Assembly (NCBI RefSeq): GCF_900115285.1
Contig: NZ_FOYW01000001.1
Coordinates: 2,453,272-2,517,271, forward strand
From: Marinobacter daqiaonensis
GTDB lineage: Bacteria > Pseudomonadota > Gammaproteobacteria > Pseudomonadales > Oleiphilaceae
Length of the DNA: 64,000 nt
Direction: 5' to 3'
Shown: in pieces, positions 46,746-56,066 of the stretch
How the letters are laid out: each line of letters begins with the position of its first letter
Numbering within the stretch: position 1 is the first letter of the stretch
Program-made: the position numbers and the translations under genes
Notes under the pieces: generated by a model
Seen by the model: only the letters and a program-made list of their open reading frames with translations
Told to the model about the DNA's origin: nothing
Databases searched by the model: none

Positions 46746-47798
46746 ATGAAACTGTTAAAGGCCATGGCCGGCATTGCCGGTGCCCTCGCCCTTTCTACCG
46801 GCGCAGCCGTCGCGGATGACCTGCGCTGGAAAATGCCCGTAGCTTTCGCCACCAACCTACCGGGTCTTGGCTCGCCCGCGGCCTGGGTTGCCGATAACCT
46901 GACCACTGCCTCTGGTGGCAGTATCCAGGTCCGGGTATACGAGCCCGGCAAGCTGGTGCCCCCCTTCGATATCCTGCAGTCGGTTTCCGACGGCAAGGTT
47001 GAAGCAGGTTACACCTGGATCGGTTACGACCAGGGCAAGGTGCCCGCGATCCCCCTGTTTGCCGCCGTGCCCTTTGGCATGAAGCCCTGGGCCTACACCG
47101 CATGGTATTACTATGGGGGCGGCCATGAAATGCTGCAGGAAGTCTACGCCAACAAGGGATTCGAGGTGCACGCCCAGTTGTGCGGCATCATCGGCCCTGA
47201 GACAGCCGGCTGGTATTCGGACCCAATCGAATCACTGGAAGATTATGAAGGGCTGAAGATCCGATTCGCAGGTCTGGGTGGCAAGGTTCTGGAAAAACTG
47301 GGGGCTTCCGTCACCATGATGCCCGGCGGCGAGCTCTACCAGGCGTTGGAAAAAGGCACCATTGACGCGACCGAATTCTCCATGCCTGCCATCGATCAGA
47401 TCCTCGGCTTCCACCAGGTGGTCAAATACAACCTTTTCCCGGGATGGCACCAGCAATTCACCGCCCAGTACATGCTGATAAACAAGGACGAGTGGAACAA
47501 AGCCACCGAAGCGCAGAAAGCACTGGTTGATGCTTCCTGTACCGCGGCAACCACACTTGGCCTGGCCGAGGGTGAATACAAGAACGGCAAGGTGCTGGCT
47601 GGCTTCCAGGAAAAGGGTGTTCAGGCTGACCAGATACCCCGCGAGGTTCTGGAAGAGCTGAAAGCAGTCACCGATGAGGTGATGAAAGAAGAAGCCTCGA
47701 AGGATGCTGACTTCAAACGTGTCTATGAGAGCCAGAACGAGTTCCTCGAAACCTATAAAGTCTGGGATTCACGGGCCTATGTTCCCACCGACCTCTGA
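46746..47798 (+). CDS. TRAP transporter periplasmic substrate-binding protein (DctP family)
   Basis: A 350-residue binding protein with a signal peptide ending near ALSTGAAVADD. The DctP fold shows in GGELYQALEKGTIDATEFS, where the arginine/glutamate region contacts carboxylates, and in KYNLFPGWHQQF. The ATG follows TAGGAGACGCTTC. It is the first gene after the sigma-54 promoter. The downstream enzymes suggest 3-hydroxybutyrate as substrate (inference). Confidence 0.93.
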   Translation: MKLLKAMAGIAGALALSTGAAVADDLRWKMPVAFATNLPGLGSPAAWVADNLTTASGGSIQVRVYEPGKLVPPFDILQSVSDGKVEAGYTWIGYDQGKVPAIPLFAAVPFGMKPWAYTAWYYYGGGHEMLQEVYANKGFEVHAQLCGIIGPETAGWYSDPIESLEDYEGLKIRFAGLGGKVLEKLGASVTMMPGGELYQALEKGTIDATEFSMPAIDQILGFHQVVKYNLFPGWHQQFTAQYMLINKDEWNKATEAQKALVDASCTAATTLGLAEGEYKNGKVLAGFQEKGVQADQIPREVLEELKAVTDEVMKEEASKDADFKRVYESQNEFLETYKVWDSRAYVPTDL

Positions 47799-47856
47799 GG
47801 TTGTGGGCCGGGCCTGAGGCGCCGGCTGGAGTGCCGGCTTCTCTCTGACCAAGTCT

Positions 47857-47885
47857 GGATGGCCCTTCGGGGCCATCCCTGTTTG
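47857..47885 (+). terminator. Hairpin between dctP and dctQ (partial terminator/stabiliser)
   Basis: GGATGGCCC-TTCG-GGGCCATCC is a perfect nine-pair stem with a TTCG loop, followed by a weak CTGTTTG. A GCCGGC ... GCCGGC repeat lies just upstream (about 47821-47839). Such hairpins after binding-protein genes often raise their yield over the permease genes. Confidence 0.6.
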
Positions 47886-47916
47886 AAATCAGCTTTTCTG
47901 AGCGGGGAACTGTTGT

Positions 47917-48555
47917 ATGACAGTGTCTGATAAAGACTCGCCGCAGAATGTGCGGGCATCGGTGTCTGACGCGGGTAAGTTTATTCATCACCACACGGAG
48001 TTTCCTACAACCCGGCTCAGCCAGGTTATGGACGGTGTGATTTCTGCAATCGGCAAGACCGCTTCCTGGCTCTGGCTGGTTGTCACCGGTGTGATCATCT
48101 ATGCCGTGGTGGGTCGTTATGCATTTGGCGCTGGCTCGGTGACGCTGGAAGAAGTCCAGTGGCACCTGGCCGGCGCAGGCTGGTTGTTGGGGCTGGGCTA
48201 CACGCTGGTGACGGATGATCATGTACGGGTGGATGTCATCCACGAACGGCTGTCCCTCAGGAGCCAGGCCTGGATTGAACTGTTCGGCCTGCTATTCCTG
48301 TTGTTGCCTTTTCTTGGGCTTGCCGTCTGGGAAATGGTCCCTTACGCCTATAGCTCCTGGCAGCAGGGCGAAACCAGCCAGGCGCCTGCGGGACTTCCGT
48401 ACCGCTGGATTCTCAAGGGGGTCCTCGCATTATCCTTTGTTCTACTGATTCTGGCTGCGCTGTCCCGCTTACTGAAAGTTACCGCACTGCTTTTTGGTTT
48501 TCCGAGGCCAATCCGGGTTGAATCCGGAAATAACAAGAAAGAGGACGCGTCCTGA
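47917..48555 (+). CDS. TRAP transporter small permease (DctQ family)
   Basis: A 212-residue protein with four helices and a long hydrophilic N-terminal tail of about 40 residues. VTLEEVQWHLAGAGWLLGLGYTL and DDHVRVDVIHERLS are the DctQ signature. Its TGA shares a base with the dctM ATG (TGATG). Confidence 0.93.
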   Translation: MTVSDKDSPQNVRASVSDAGKFIHHHTEFPTTRLSQVMDGVISAIGKTASWLWLVVTGVIIYAVVGRYAFGAGSVTLEEVQWHLAGAGWLLGLGYTLVTDDHVRVDVIHERLSLRSQAWIELFGLLFLLLPFLGLAVWEMVPYAYSSWQQGETSQAPAGLPYRWILKGVLALSFVLLILAALSRLLKVTALLFGFPRPIRVESGNNKKEDAS

Positions 48556-49919
48556 TGGAACTCGAAACCCTGTTTGTAATCGGCATGTTCCTGACCTTCG
48601 GGGTGCTGCTGATGACCGGCTTTCCGGTTGCCTGGGTGTTGGGTGGTACCGCGGTCATCTGGACAGTTGTCGGTGTGGTGGCCGTTGAGAATTTTGGTGC
48701 CAATCTTTGGTTCGACTATTCCTCATCCATGGGGCTCGTGCCTGAACGGGTGTGGAAGGTCGTAAACAGCGAGACCCTTGTGGCTTTGCCCATGTTCATC
48801 TTCATGGGCATCATGCTTGATCAGTCCGGTGTTGCCGAGCGACTGATGAACAGCATGGTGAAGCTCTTTGGTGCCGTTCGTGGGGGCTATGCGGTAACCG
48901 TCATTGTTATTGGCGTATTGCTTGCTGCCACTACCGGTATTATCGGTGCGTCTGTGGTGCTTCTGGGCATGCTCTCCCTGCCAGTGATGATGGAGAACAA
49001 GTATAACAAGGGGTTTGCCGTGGGTACGGCCTGTGCCACCGGCACCCTGGGGATTCTCATCCCTCCCTCCATCATGCTGGTGCTGATGGCTGACCGGCTG
49101 GCCGTCCCCGAAGCGTCCGTGGGTGATCTGTTTATGGGTGCTTTCTTCCCCGGGTTGATGCTGGGCGCCATGTACGTGGCCTATGCCATTATCCGTCCCA
49201 TGCTGCAGCCGCACATTGCGCCGGTGCCGGAGGGCACGGAAAAAGTGTCATGGAAGATCGTCTGGGAAGTGGCAAAGGCAGTGGTGCCCACGGCTGCACT
49301 GATCCTGGGTGTGCTGGGTTCGATTTTTGCCGGTATAGCGACTCCAACGGAGGCTTCTGGTGTTGGCGCACTTGGCGCCCTGCTCCTGGCCCTGATGTCA
49401 CGTCGCCTGAACCTGAAAGTACTCAACTCCTCAATGCAGCAGACAACCCGCACCTCTGCATTCATCTTTGCCATTTTCCTCGGGGCGACGGCCTTCTCCG
49501 TGGTGCTTCGGGGTCTGGGTGGCGACCAGGTGATCGAAGACGCCCTGCTGGGCTTGCCATTCGGGCCCTATGGCGTGGTATTGACCATTCTGTTTGCGGT
49601 ATTCCTGCTTGGCTTCTTCCTGGACTGGGTTGAGATTACTCTCATCATTCTGCCGCTGGTGGCACCGGTGGTCCAGACGCTGGGTTTCGACCTGGTGTGG
49701 TTCACCATCCTGTTTGCCATGTGCCTGCAGACATCGTTCCTCACGCCGCCGGTGGGCTTTGCACTGTTTTACATCAAGGGAGTGGCCCCGCCGGAAATCG
49801 ACGTGATGGATATCTACAAGGGCGTTATCCCTTTCATCATTATTCAATTGGTCGGACTGGCAATCGTCTTCCTGGTGCCTGAAATTGCAACCTGGCTACC
49901 GGCCATGGCCTATGACTAA
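48555..49919 (+). CDS. TRAP transporter large permease (DctM family)
   Basis: A 454-residue transport subunit with about twelve helices. [42 protein letters not shown] and [20 protein letters not shown] are the conserved DctM segments. With DctP and DctQ it makes a complete TRAP system in one operon. Confidence 0.95.
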   Translation: MELETLFVIGMFLTFGVLLMTGFPVAWVLGGTAVIWTVVGVVAVENFGANLWFDYSSSMGLVPERVWKVVNSETLVALPMFIFMGIMLDQSGVAERLMNSMVKLFGAVRGGYAVTVIVIGVLLAATTGIIGASVVLLGMLSLPVMMENKYNKGFAVGTACATGTLGILIPPSIMLVLMADRLAVPEASVGDLFMGAFFPGLMLGAMYVAYAIIRPMLQPHIAPVPEGTEKVSWKIVWEVAKAVVPTAALILGVLGSIFAGIATPTEASGVGALGALLLALMSRRLNLKVLNSSMQQTTRTSAFIFAIFLGATAFSVVLRGLGGDQVIEDALLGLPFGPYGVVLTILFAVFLLGFFLDWVEITLIILPLVAPVVQTLGFDLVWFTILFAMCLQTSFLTPPVGFALFYIKGVAPPEIDVMDIYKGVIPFIIIQLVGLAIVFLVPEIATWLPAMAYD

Positions 49920-49929
49920 GGAAACAATC

Positions 49930-50709
49930 ATGCGTATGAACAATCGTGTTGCCCTGATCACGGGCGCGGGCCGGGGTATCGGTCGCGCCATTGCCGAGGC
50001 TTATGCTCGCGAAGGGGCGAAAGTGGCGGTGGCGGACCTGACTGAAGAGGCTGCTGCCGATACCGTCTCGGCGATTGAGGCGGCTGGTGGCACCGCCATG
50101 GCACTGGCCATGGATGTTACCGATGAGCAGGCGGTGGACAACGGTGTCGATGCCATCGTTGAACGTTGGGGGAGTCTGGATATCGCTCTCGCCAATGCTG
50201 GCGTGCAACACATCGACCCTGTCCACAAGCTGGCTTTCGCCGACTGGAGGAAGGTCATGAACGTCCATCTCGACGGTGCCTTTCTGGTAACGCGCGCTGC
50301 CCTCAGGCAGATGTATGCCAGCGGCGGGGGCGTCATGCTTTATATGGGGTCGGTTCATTCTCTGGAAGCTTCGCCCCTGAAGTCGCCCTACGTGGCCGCC
50401 AAACATGGCATGCTCGGTCTTTGCCGGGCCGTCGCGAAAGAAGGTGCCGAACATGGGGTTCGCAGCAACATCATCTGCCCCGGTTTCGTGCGCACGCCGC
50501 TGGTGGAAAAGCAGATTCCGGAACAGGCGAAGGAGCTGGGCATTTCCGAAGAGGAGGTCATCCGTAACGTGATGCTCAAGAACACCGTCGACGGCGAATT
50601 CACCACCGTGGAGGACGTCGCCGAGCTGGCCGTTCACCTGGCTGCCTTCCCGTCCGCCGCCCTTACCGGTCAGTCCATCGTGGTCAGCCACGGCTGGCAC
50701 ATGCAGTAA
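49930..50709 (+). CDS. bdhA: 3-hydroxybutyrate dehydrogenase (SDR)
   Basis: Oxidises (R)-3-hydroxybutyrate to acetoacetate with NAD+, 259 residues. [10 protein letters not shown] at 11-20 binds NAD; Asn111, Ser141, Tyr154 and Lys158 (YVAAK) form the SDR catalytic set. The pairing with acetoacetyl-CoA synthetase supports the substrate. The ATG has AAGGAAACAATC upstream, 10 bases after the dctM stop. Confidence 0.92.
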   Translation: MRMNNRVALITGAGRGIGRAIAEAYAREGAKVAVADLTEEAAADTVSAIEAAGGTAMALAMDVTDEQAVDNGVDAIVERWGSLDIALANAGVQHIDPVHKLAFADWRKVMNVHLDGAFLVTRAALRQMYASGGGVMLYMGSVHSLEASPLKSPYVAAKHGMLGLCRAVAKEGAEHGVRSNIICPGFVRTPLVEKQIPEQAKELGISEEEVIRNVMLKNTVDGEFTTVEDVAELAVHLAAFPSAALTGQSIVVSHGWHMQ

Positions 50710-50723
50710 TACAGGAGATTCGG

Positions 50724-52724
50724 ATGAGCACTACAGAACCATCACCGATAGTCTGGACTCCGTCCCGGGAAACCCTTGAACATTCCCGCATGGGCAAGTT
50801 CAAGGCCTGGCTTGAAGCCCAGGGCTGTGGCCTCTTCGACGACTATCACGCCCTGCACCAGTGGTCCATCAGTGATCTGGACGTTTTCTGGGAAAAAATC
50901 TGGGAATACTGTGGTCTGGTCTGTGATACGCCAGCCGACGGTGTGCTGGGCAAGCGGGAGATGCCCGGCACGGAATGGTTCCCGGGGATGAGGCTCAATT
51001 TCGCCGCCAACCTGCTGCGTCTCGCCGATGGCGAGCATGGCGATCAGGAGGCGGTTGTCGCCTATTGCGAGACACGGCCCGTGTTACGCAAGAGCTATCG
51101 GGAGCTGAAAGCCGATGTTGGTGCGATGGAAGCGTTTTTGCGCCAGCGGGGCATCTACGAAGGTGATCGGGTAGCCGGCATCGTCACCAACGGCTATGAA
51201 GCGATTGTGGGTATGCTGGCGGCGACCAGCATGGGGGCCATCTGGAGTTCCGCATCGCCGGACTTCGGCGTTGGCGCCATCAAGGACCGTTTTGGTCAGA
51301 TCGAGCCGACTGCGCTTATTACGGTCAATGGGTACGGCTATGGCGGCAAGGTGTTCCGGCGTCAGCAGGATTTCCGCGAACTGGTCGAGGACCTGCCTTC
51401 CCTCAAGTGCGTGATCAGCATCGCCCAGTTGCCGGATGATGAGCCGGTTCCCGGCGAGCTGGTGACCACCTGGGATGCCGCCCTTGCCGCGGGCGAAGGT
51501 CGGGCGCCGTCCTTCACTCCGCTGCCGCCGGATCACCCCGTTTACATCCTGTTTTCCTCGGGCACCACCGGCAAGCCAAAGTGCATTGTTCATGGCAGCG
51601 CGGGCCTGCTGGTGAATCATGCCAAGGAACTGATGCTCCATGGCGATGTTGGCCCGGATGACCGTTTCCTCTATTTCACCACCTGTGGCTGGATGATGTG
51701 GAACTGGCAGGTATCCGCGCTGATGACCGGCGCTGCCGTGATCACTGTCGACGGTTCGCCGGGCTATCCGACCCTGGGCATGCTGTGGGAAGTCGTTGCC
51801 AGGGAAAAGGTCACCCATTTCGGCACCAGTGCCCGTTTCATCGCCGGCTGCCGCAAGGCGGAGATCCGCCCGGCCCGGGAACTGGATCAGAGCAAGCTGC
51901 GGATTGTCTTCTCCACTGGCTCTCCACTGTTGCCCGAGGATTACGACTGGGTCTACCAGGACGGCGCTCCGGAGGTGTTGCTGGGCTCCATTGCCGGCGG
52001 CACCGACATCTGTGGCTGCTTCGTGGGCGCCACGCCTTTGCTGCCGGTGCGACGCGGTGAAATCCAGTGCCGCTTCCTGGGAGTGGACGCCGTTGCCTAC
52101 GGCGACGACGGCAAGCCGGTGACTGAAGGCCGGGGTGAACTGGTCTGTCGCCAGCCCCTGCCCTCCATGCCGGTGTGCTTCTGGAATGATCCGGACGGCG
52201 AGCGTTATTTCAGCGCCTACTTCGACACCTTTCCCGGAGTCTGGGCCCATGGGGACTTTATCGAATTCACCGAGCATGGCGGTGCCATCATCTACGGCCG
52301 CTCGGATGCCACGCTGAACCCGGGAGGTGTCCGGATTGGCACCGCGGAGATCTATCGTCAGGTGGAGACCGTGGATGCGGTCGCTGACAGCCTGGTGGTG
52401 GGCCGGCAGGTGGAGGGCGACGTGGAGGTGCTCTTGCTGGTGGTACCCGCTCAGGGTCAGGAGGTCGACGAGGAACTGAGGAAACAGCTGAAAACACGCA
52501 TCCGTGAGGGCGCCAGTCCACGCCATGTGCCCAGGCATATCATCGCCGTTTCGGATATCCCTTATACGCGCAGCGGCAAGAAAGTGGAGCTCGCGGTGGC
52601 CCGCCTGGTCAACGGTTCGGCACGGGCGGACAATCGTGACGCCATGGCCAATCCCGAGGCCCTGGACCGGATCCGCGAAGCCCTGCAGACGGCTGGCCTA
52701 CTGGGTGCGGACACTTCTTCCTGA
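50724..52724 (+). CDS. aacS: Acetoacetate--CoA ligase (acetoacetyl-CoA synthetase)
   Basis: Adenylate-forming enzyme that activates acetoacetate to acetoacetyl-CoA, 666 residues. The N-terminal SRMGKFKAWLEAQG region is typical of this subfamily. AMP-binding motifs are YILFSSGTTGKPKCIVHG, GGTDICGCF and HGDFIEFTEHGGAIIYGRSD; the late SGKKVELAV holds the catalytic lysine. It starts 14 bases after bdhA and ends the operon. Confidence 0.95.
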   Translation: MSTTEPSPIVWTPSRETLEHSRMGKFKAWLEAQGCGLFDDYHALHQWSISDLDVFWEKIWEYCGLVCDTPADGVLGKREMPGTEWFPGMRLNFAANLLRLADGEHGDQEAVVAYCETRPVLRKSYRELKADVGAMEAFLRQRGIYEGDRVAGIVTNGYEAIVGMLAATSMGAIWSSASPDFGVGAIKDRFGQIEPTALITVNGYGYGGKVFRRQQDFRELVEDLPSLKCVISIAQLPDDEPVPGELVTTWDAALAAGEGRAPSFTPLPPDHPVYILFSSGTTGKPKCIVHGSAGLLVNHAKELMLHGDVGPDDRFLYFTTCGWMMWNWQVSALMTGAAVITVDGSPGYPTLGMLWEVVAREKVTHFGTSARFIAGCRKAEIRPARELDQSKLRIVFSTGSPLLPEDYDWVYQDGAPEVLLGSIAGGTDICGCFVGATPLLPVRRGEIQCRFLGVDAVAYGDDGKPVTEGRGELVCRQPLPSMPVCFWNDPDGERYFSAYFDTFPGVWAHGDFIEFTEHGGAIIYGRSDATLNPGGVRIGTAEIYRQVETVDAVADSLVVGRQVEGDVEVLLLVVPAQGQEVDEELRKQLKTRIREGASPRHVPRHIIAVSDIPYTRSGKKVELAVARLVNGSARADNRDAMANPEALDRIREALQTAGLLGADTSS

Positions 52725-52755
52725 GGTCTTTGACGCTGCGAAAATTCCTCGATCA

Positions 52756-52793
52756 TTTGCCGGCAGGGACGCCGGCAAACCCCGTTTTCGGGG
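52756..52793 (+). terminator. Tandem hairpins after the acetoacetyl-CoA synthetase gene
   Basis: TTTGCCGGC-AGGGAC-GCCGGCAAA (52756-52779) is a perfect nine-pair stem, followed at once by CCCCG-TTTT-CGGGG (52780-52793). No T-run follows, so it may end transcription with Rho or stabilise the message rather than act as a classic terminator. Confidence 0.55.
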
Positions 52794-52866
52794 CGGCTTC
52801 GCCAGAGTATGTCAACCGACAGAGGGGCGACTTTAGACTAAAATCGTAACCTGAGATACACAAAAA

Positions 52867-52882
52867 CTGGTATATTTACCAG
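52867..52882. promoter_or_regulatory. Palindrome in the icd upstream region
   Basis: CTGGTA-TATT-TACCAG is a perfect 6-base inverted repeat about 105 bases upstream of icd, in an AT-rich stretch. It looks like an operator for a dimeric regulator. I cannot assign the regulator. Confidence 0.4.
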
Positions 52883-52986
52883 CTCCAATAATAGTTCGTA
52901 ATCAGTGTCTGCTCTTATCCGGAGTCCACAAGACACCGGTGTCAGCCCTGACCGTCCTGAACTGACAACCAACCTCGAGGACGCAC

Positions 52987-55233
52987 ATGACAGAATCAAA
53001 TCCAAAGATTGTCTACACACTGACCGACGAAGCTCCGGCACTGGCGACCCGCTCTCTTCTGCCCATCCTGCAGACGTTTACTGCCCCGGCGGGTATCACC
53101 TTCGAGACCAGCGACATTTCCCTGGCCGCCCGTATCCTGGCTACGTTCCCCGATTACCTTGAAGAAGACCAGCGTGTACCCGACGACCTGGCGGAACTGG
53201 GTGAATACACCAAGAATCCAGAAGCCAACATCATCAAGCTGCCGAACATCAGTGCGTCAATTCCCCAGCTGCGTGCCGCCATCAAGGAGCTGAACGAGCA
53301 GGGCTACAAGGTTCCGGAATACCGGGAAAACCCCCAAACCGACGAAGAAAAGGAAGTCCGGGCCCGTTACTCCAAGGTGCTGGGCAGTGCCGTGAATCCG
53401 GTTCTCCGTGAAGGTAACTCCGACCGCCGGGCTCCGGCCGCGGTCAAGGCGTTCGCCCGCAAGCACCCCCATTCCATGGGTGAATGGAGCCCGGCTTCCC
53501 GCACCCACGTGGCCCATATGCGGGGTGGTGATTTCTACTCAAGCGAACAGTCCGTCACCCTCGACAAGGCCACCAATGCCCGCATTGTTTTCGAGGATGT
53601 CCACGGCAAGCAGACCGTCCTCAAGCCCGAGCTGCCACTGCAGGCGGGTGAGGTGCTGGACGGCATGTTCATGAGCAAGAAGCACCTGGTGAAGTTCTTC
53701 GAGGACGCCATCGACGATTGCGAGAAGACCGGGGTGATGTTCTCCCTGCACGTCAAGGCCACCATGATGAAGATCTCCCACCCCATCGTGTTCGGTCACG
53801 CAGTGAAGGTCTTCTACAAGGAGCTGTTCGAGAAGTACGGCGATGTGTTCGATGAAATCGGCGTCAATCCCAACAACGGCCTTTCCTCCGTACTCGAGAG
53901 AATCAAGCAGCTGCCGGAGTCCAAGCAGGAGCAGATCCAGGAAGACCTGCACAAGACCTACGAGCATCGCCCCGAGATCGCCATGGTGGATTCGGTCAAG
54001 GGCATCACCAACCTCCACGTGCCCAGCGACGTAATCGTTGATGCCTCCATGCCGGCGATGATCCGCAACTCCGGCAAGATGTGGGCCCGGGATGGCAAGC
54101 TCAAGGACACCAAGGCGGTCATGCCGGAGTCCACGTACGCCACCATCTACCAGGAAGTCATCAATTTCTGTAAGACCCACGGTGCCTTTGATCCCACCAC
54201 CATGGGTACGGTTCCCAACGTCGGTCTGATGGCCCAGAAGGCCGAGGAATACGGCTCCCACGACAAGACCTTTGAGATTCCGGAAGAGGGAACGGTCCGG
54301 ATTGTGACCGATGAAGGCACCGTTCTGACCGAGCACACCGTGTCCGAGGGCGATATCTGGCGCGCCTGCCAGACCAAGGACCTGCCCATCCGTGACTGGG
54401 TCAAGCTGGCGGTGAATCGTTCCCGTTCCAGCGGCATGCCCGCTGTGTTCTGGCTGGACGATGAGCGTCCCCACGACGCCGAACTGATCAAGAAGGTGGA
54501 GACCTACCTGAAGGAGCATGATACCGAGGGTCTGGCAATCCACATCATGTCGCCCGTCCGTGCTATCCGCTGGACCATGGAGCGCCTGATCCGCGGCCTC
54601 GACACCATCTCCGTGACCGGCAACGTCCTGCGTGACTACCTGACCGACCTGTTCCCCATTCTGGAACTGGGCACCAGCGCGAAGATGCTGTCCATCGTTC
54701 CGCTGCTCAATGGTGGCGGCCTGTATGAGACCGGTGCCGGTGGCTCCGCTCCCAAGCACGTCCAGCAGCTGCTGGAAGAGAACCATCTGCGCTGGGATTC
54801 CCTGGGAGAGTTCCTGGCCATTGCGGTGTCGCTGGAAGAGCTGGGTGAGAAGAAGGACAACGCCCGTGCCCGCCTGATGGGTCAGGCCCTGGACAAGGCC
54901 ACCGGCCGCCTGCTGGAGAATAACCAGTCGCCGTCACGGGTGACCGGCGAACTCGACAACCGTGGCAGCCACTTCCACCTGGCCCGTTACTGGGCCGAAG
55001 AGCTGGCCAGCCAGGATGAGGACAAGGATCTGAAGGCCTTCTTCGAGAAACTGTCAAAGAAGCTGGAAGACAACAAGGACACCATCCTCGAGGAAATGAG
55101 CGTGATCCAGGGTCATCCGGCGGATATCGGTGGTTACTACCATCCGCCGGCGGACAAGGTCTGCAAGATCATGCAGCCTAGCGAGACTCTCAACAAGATC
55201 CTCGACGAGGCCCGCGCCGAAGCCGGCAAGTAA
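52987..55233 (+). CDS. icd: NADP+-dependent isocitrate dehydrogenase, monomeric type
   Basis: TCA-cycle enzyme converting isocitrate to 2-oxoglutarate, 748 residues, the length of the monomeric class. Recognisable segments are [18 protein letters not shown] at the N-terminus, [30 protein letters not shown] and [20 protein letters not shown]. It is a single gene with a terminator directly after it. Confidence 0.97.
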   Translation: MTESNPKIVYTLTDEAPALATRSLLPILQTFTAPAGITFETSDISLAARILATFPDYLEEDQRVPDDLAELGEYTKNPEANIIKLPNISASIPQLRAAIKELNEQGYKVPEYRENPQTDEEKEVRARYSKVLGSAVNPVLREGNSDRRAPAAVKAFARKHPHSMGEWSPASRTHVAHMRGGDFYSSEQSVTLDKATNARIVFEDVHGKQTVLKPELPLQAGEVLDGMFMSKKHLVKFFEDAIDDCEKTGVMFSLHVKATMMKISHPIVFGHAVKVFYKELFEKYGDVFDEIGVNPNNGLSSVLERIKQLPESKQEQIQEDLHKTYEHRPEIAMVDSVKGITNLHVPSDVIVDASMPAMIRNSGKMWARDGKLKDTKAVMPESTYATIYQEVINFCKTHGAFDPTTMGTVPNVGLMAQKAEEYGSHDKTFEIPEEGTVRIVTDEGTVLTEHTVSEGDIWRACQTKDLPIRDWVKLAVNRSRSSGMPAVFWLDDERPHDAELIKKVETYLKEHDTEGLAIHIMSPVRAIRWTMERLIRGLDTISVTGNVLRDYLTDLFPILELGTSAKMLSIVPLLNGGGLYETGAGGSAPKHVQQLLEENHLRWDSLGEFLAIAVSLEELGEKKDNARARLMGQALDKATGRLLENNQSPSRVTGELDNRGSHFHLARYWAEELASQDEDKDLKAFFEKLSKKLEDNKDTILEEMSVIQGHPADIGGYYHPPADKVCKIMQPSETLNKILDEARAEAGK

Positions 55234-55252
55234 ACTCCGGCCAGGCACCAGG

Positions 55253-55292
55253 AACCCGGGGAGCGACGACGCTCTCCGGGTTTTTTGTTTTA
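55253..55292 (+). terminator. Rho-independent terminator of icd
   Basis: AACCCGGGGAGC (55253-55264) pairs with GCTCTCCGGGTT (55271-55282) around GACGAC, with one G-T wobble, and TTTTGTTTT follows. It lies 20 bases after the icd stop and immediately before the nested inverted repeat. Confidence 0.92.
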
Positions 55293-55536
55293 GCCGCGGA
55301 ATCCGCGGAAGGACGCGGAAGAAAAAACAGAACTAAATTAGCCACGGAAACCACGGAAGGACACGGAAAAAAGACTATTAGACAAAGACGTACACGGCCG
55401 AAAAGTCTGTTCTTTTTCATCCATGTGGGTCGGTGTCATCCTTAGCTAATCAGTTTTTATCTTTTTTTCCGTGTCCTTCCGTGGTTTCCGTGGCTAAAAA
55501 TCCTTTCTTTCCGCGTCCTTCCGCGGATTCCGCGGC
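55293..55536. repeat. Two-layer nested inverted repeat between convergent icd and ybaK (copy 2)
   Basis: Outer layer: 55293-55320 pairs perfectly over 28 bases with 55509-55536; the arm reads GCCGCGGAA, TCCGCGGAA, GGACGCGGAA. Inner layer: 55338-55372 pairs perfectly over 35 bases with 55463-55497; its core reads GCCACGGAA, ACCACGGAA, GGACACGGAA. All three units of the outer arm have G where the inner has A, and the opposite arms carry matching C or T, so pairing is kept. The central part (about 55373-55462) looks like a third, decayed layer. The arm sequence is shared with the element at 7504-7683. Confidence 0.95.
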
Positions 55537-55544
55537 AAAAAAAA

Positions 55545-56012
55545 TCAGTCTCTCACAGGCGCGAACGAAGCCCCCGTCAGGCTCGCCAGGTCCGCTGGTG
55601 CCAGTTCGATCTCCAGGCCCCGGCGGCCGGCGCTGACGTGGATGGTTTCGAAGCGGTGAGCGGAGTCGTCGATGACGGTCCTCAGTCGTTTTTTCTGTCC
55701 GAGGGGGCTGACCCCGCCCAGCACGTAGCCCGTGGTTCGCTGGACCTTCTGTTTCTCTGCCATGGCAACCTTCCTGGCCTTTGCCGCTTTTGCCATCTGC
55801 TTGAAGCTCAGGTTGCCGGAGACGGGTACGATTGCGACAACCAGTTCGCCGCTGTCGGTTTCCACCACCAGGGTCTTGAACACCCGGTCCGGATCCAGTC
55901 CCAGCTTGACGGCCGCTTCCGTGCCGTAGGACTGGCTCTTGGGGTCGTGTTCGTACTCGTGGATTTCGTGGGCGATGCCCGCCTTGCGGGCCAGGTCGAC
56001 AGCAGGAGTCAT
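55545..56012 (-). CDS. ybaK: Cys-tRNA(Pro)/aminoacyl-tRNA deacylase, YbaK/EbsC family
   Basis: A 155-residue editing enzyme that removes mischarged cysteine from tRNA(Pro). The lysine of VFKTLVVETD and the GGVSPLGQKKRLRTVID loop are the family's functional region. It is convergent with icd across the nested repeat. Confidence 0.95.
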   Translation of the reverse strand: MTPAVDLARKAGIAHEIHEYEHDPKSQSYGTEAAVKLGLDPDRVFKTLVVETDSGELVVAIVPVSGNLSFKQMAKAAKARKVAMAEKQKVQRTTGYVLGGVSPLGQKKRLRTVIDDSAHRFETIHVSAGRRGLEIELAPADLASLTGASFAPVRD

Positions 56013-56066
56013 GAGGTCTTCCGGTCAGCGCTGAAGCCGGAAGCATAGCGCCAAAAGCCCACCAAG

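Noticed and set aside
46746-49919. C4-dicarboxylate specificity for the TRAP system
   Set aside because: DctPQM family names do not fix the substrate, and the operon enzymes point to 3-hydroxybutyrate instead.
55293-55536. Simple bidirectional terminator as the full explanation of the nested palindrome
   Set aside because: icd already has a separate classic terminator at 55253-55292, the A/T tracts lie inside the stems rather than after them, and two nested layers are more than termination needs.
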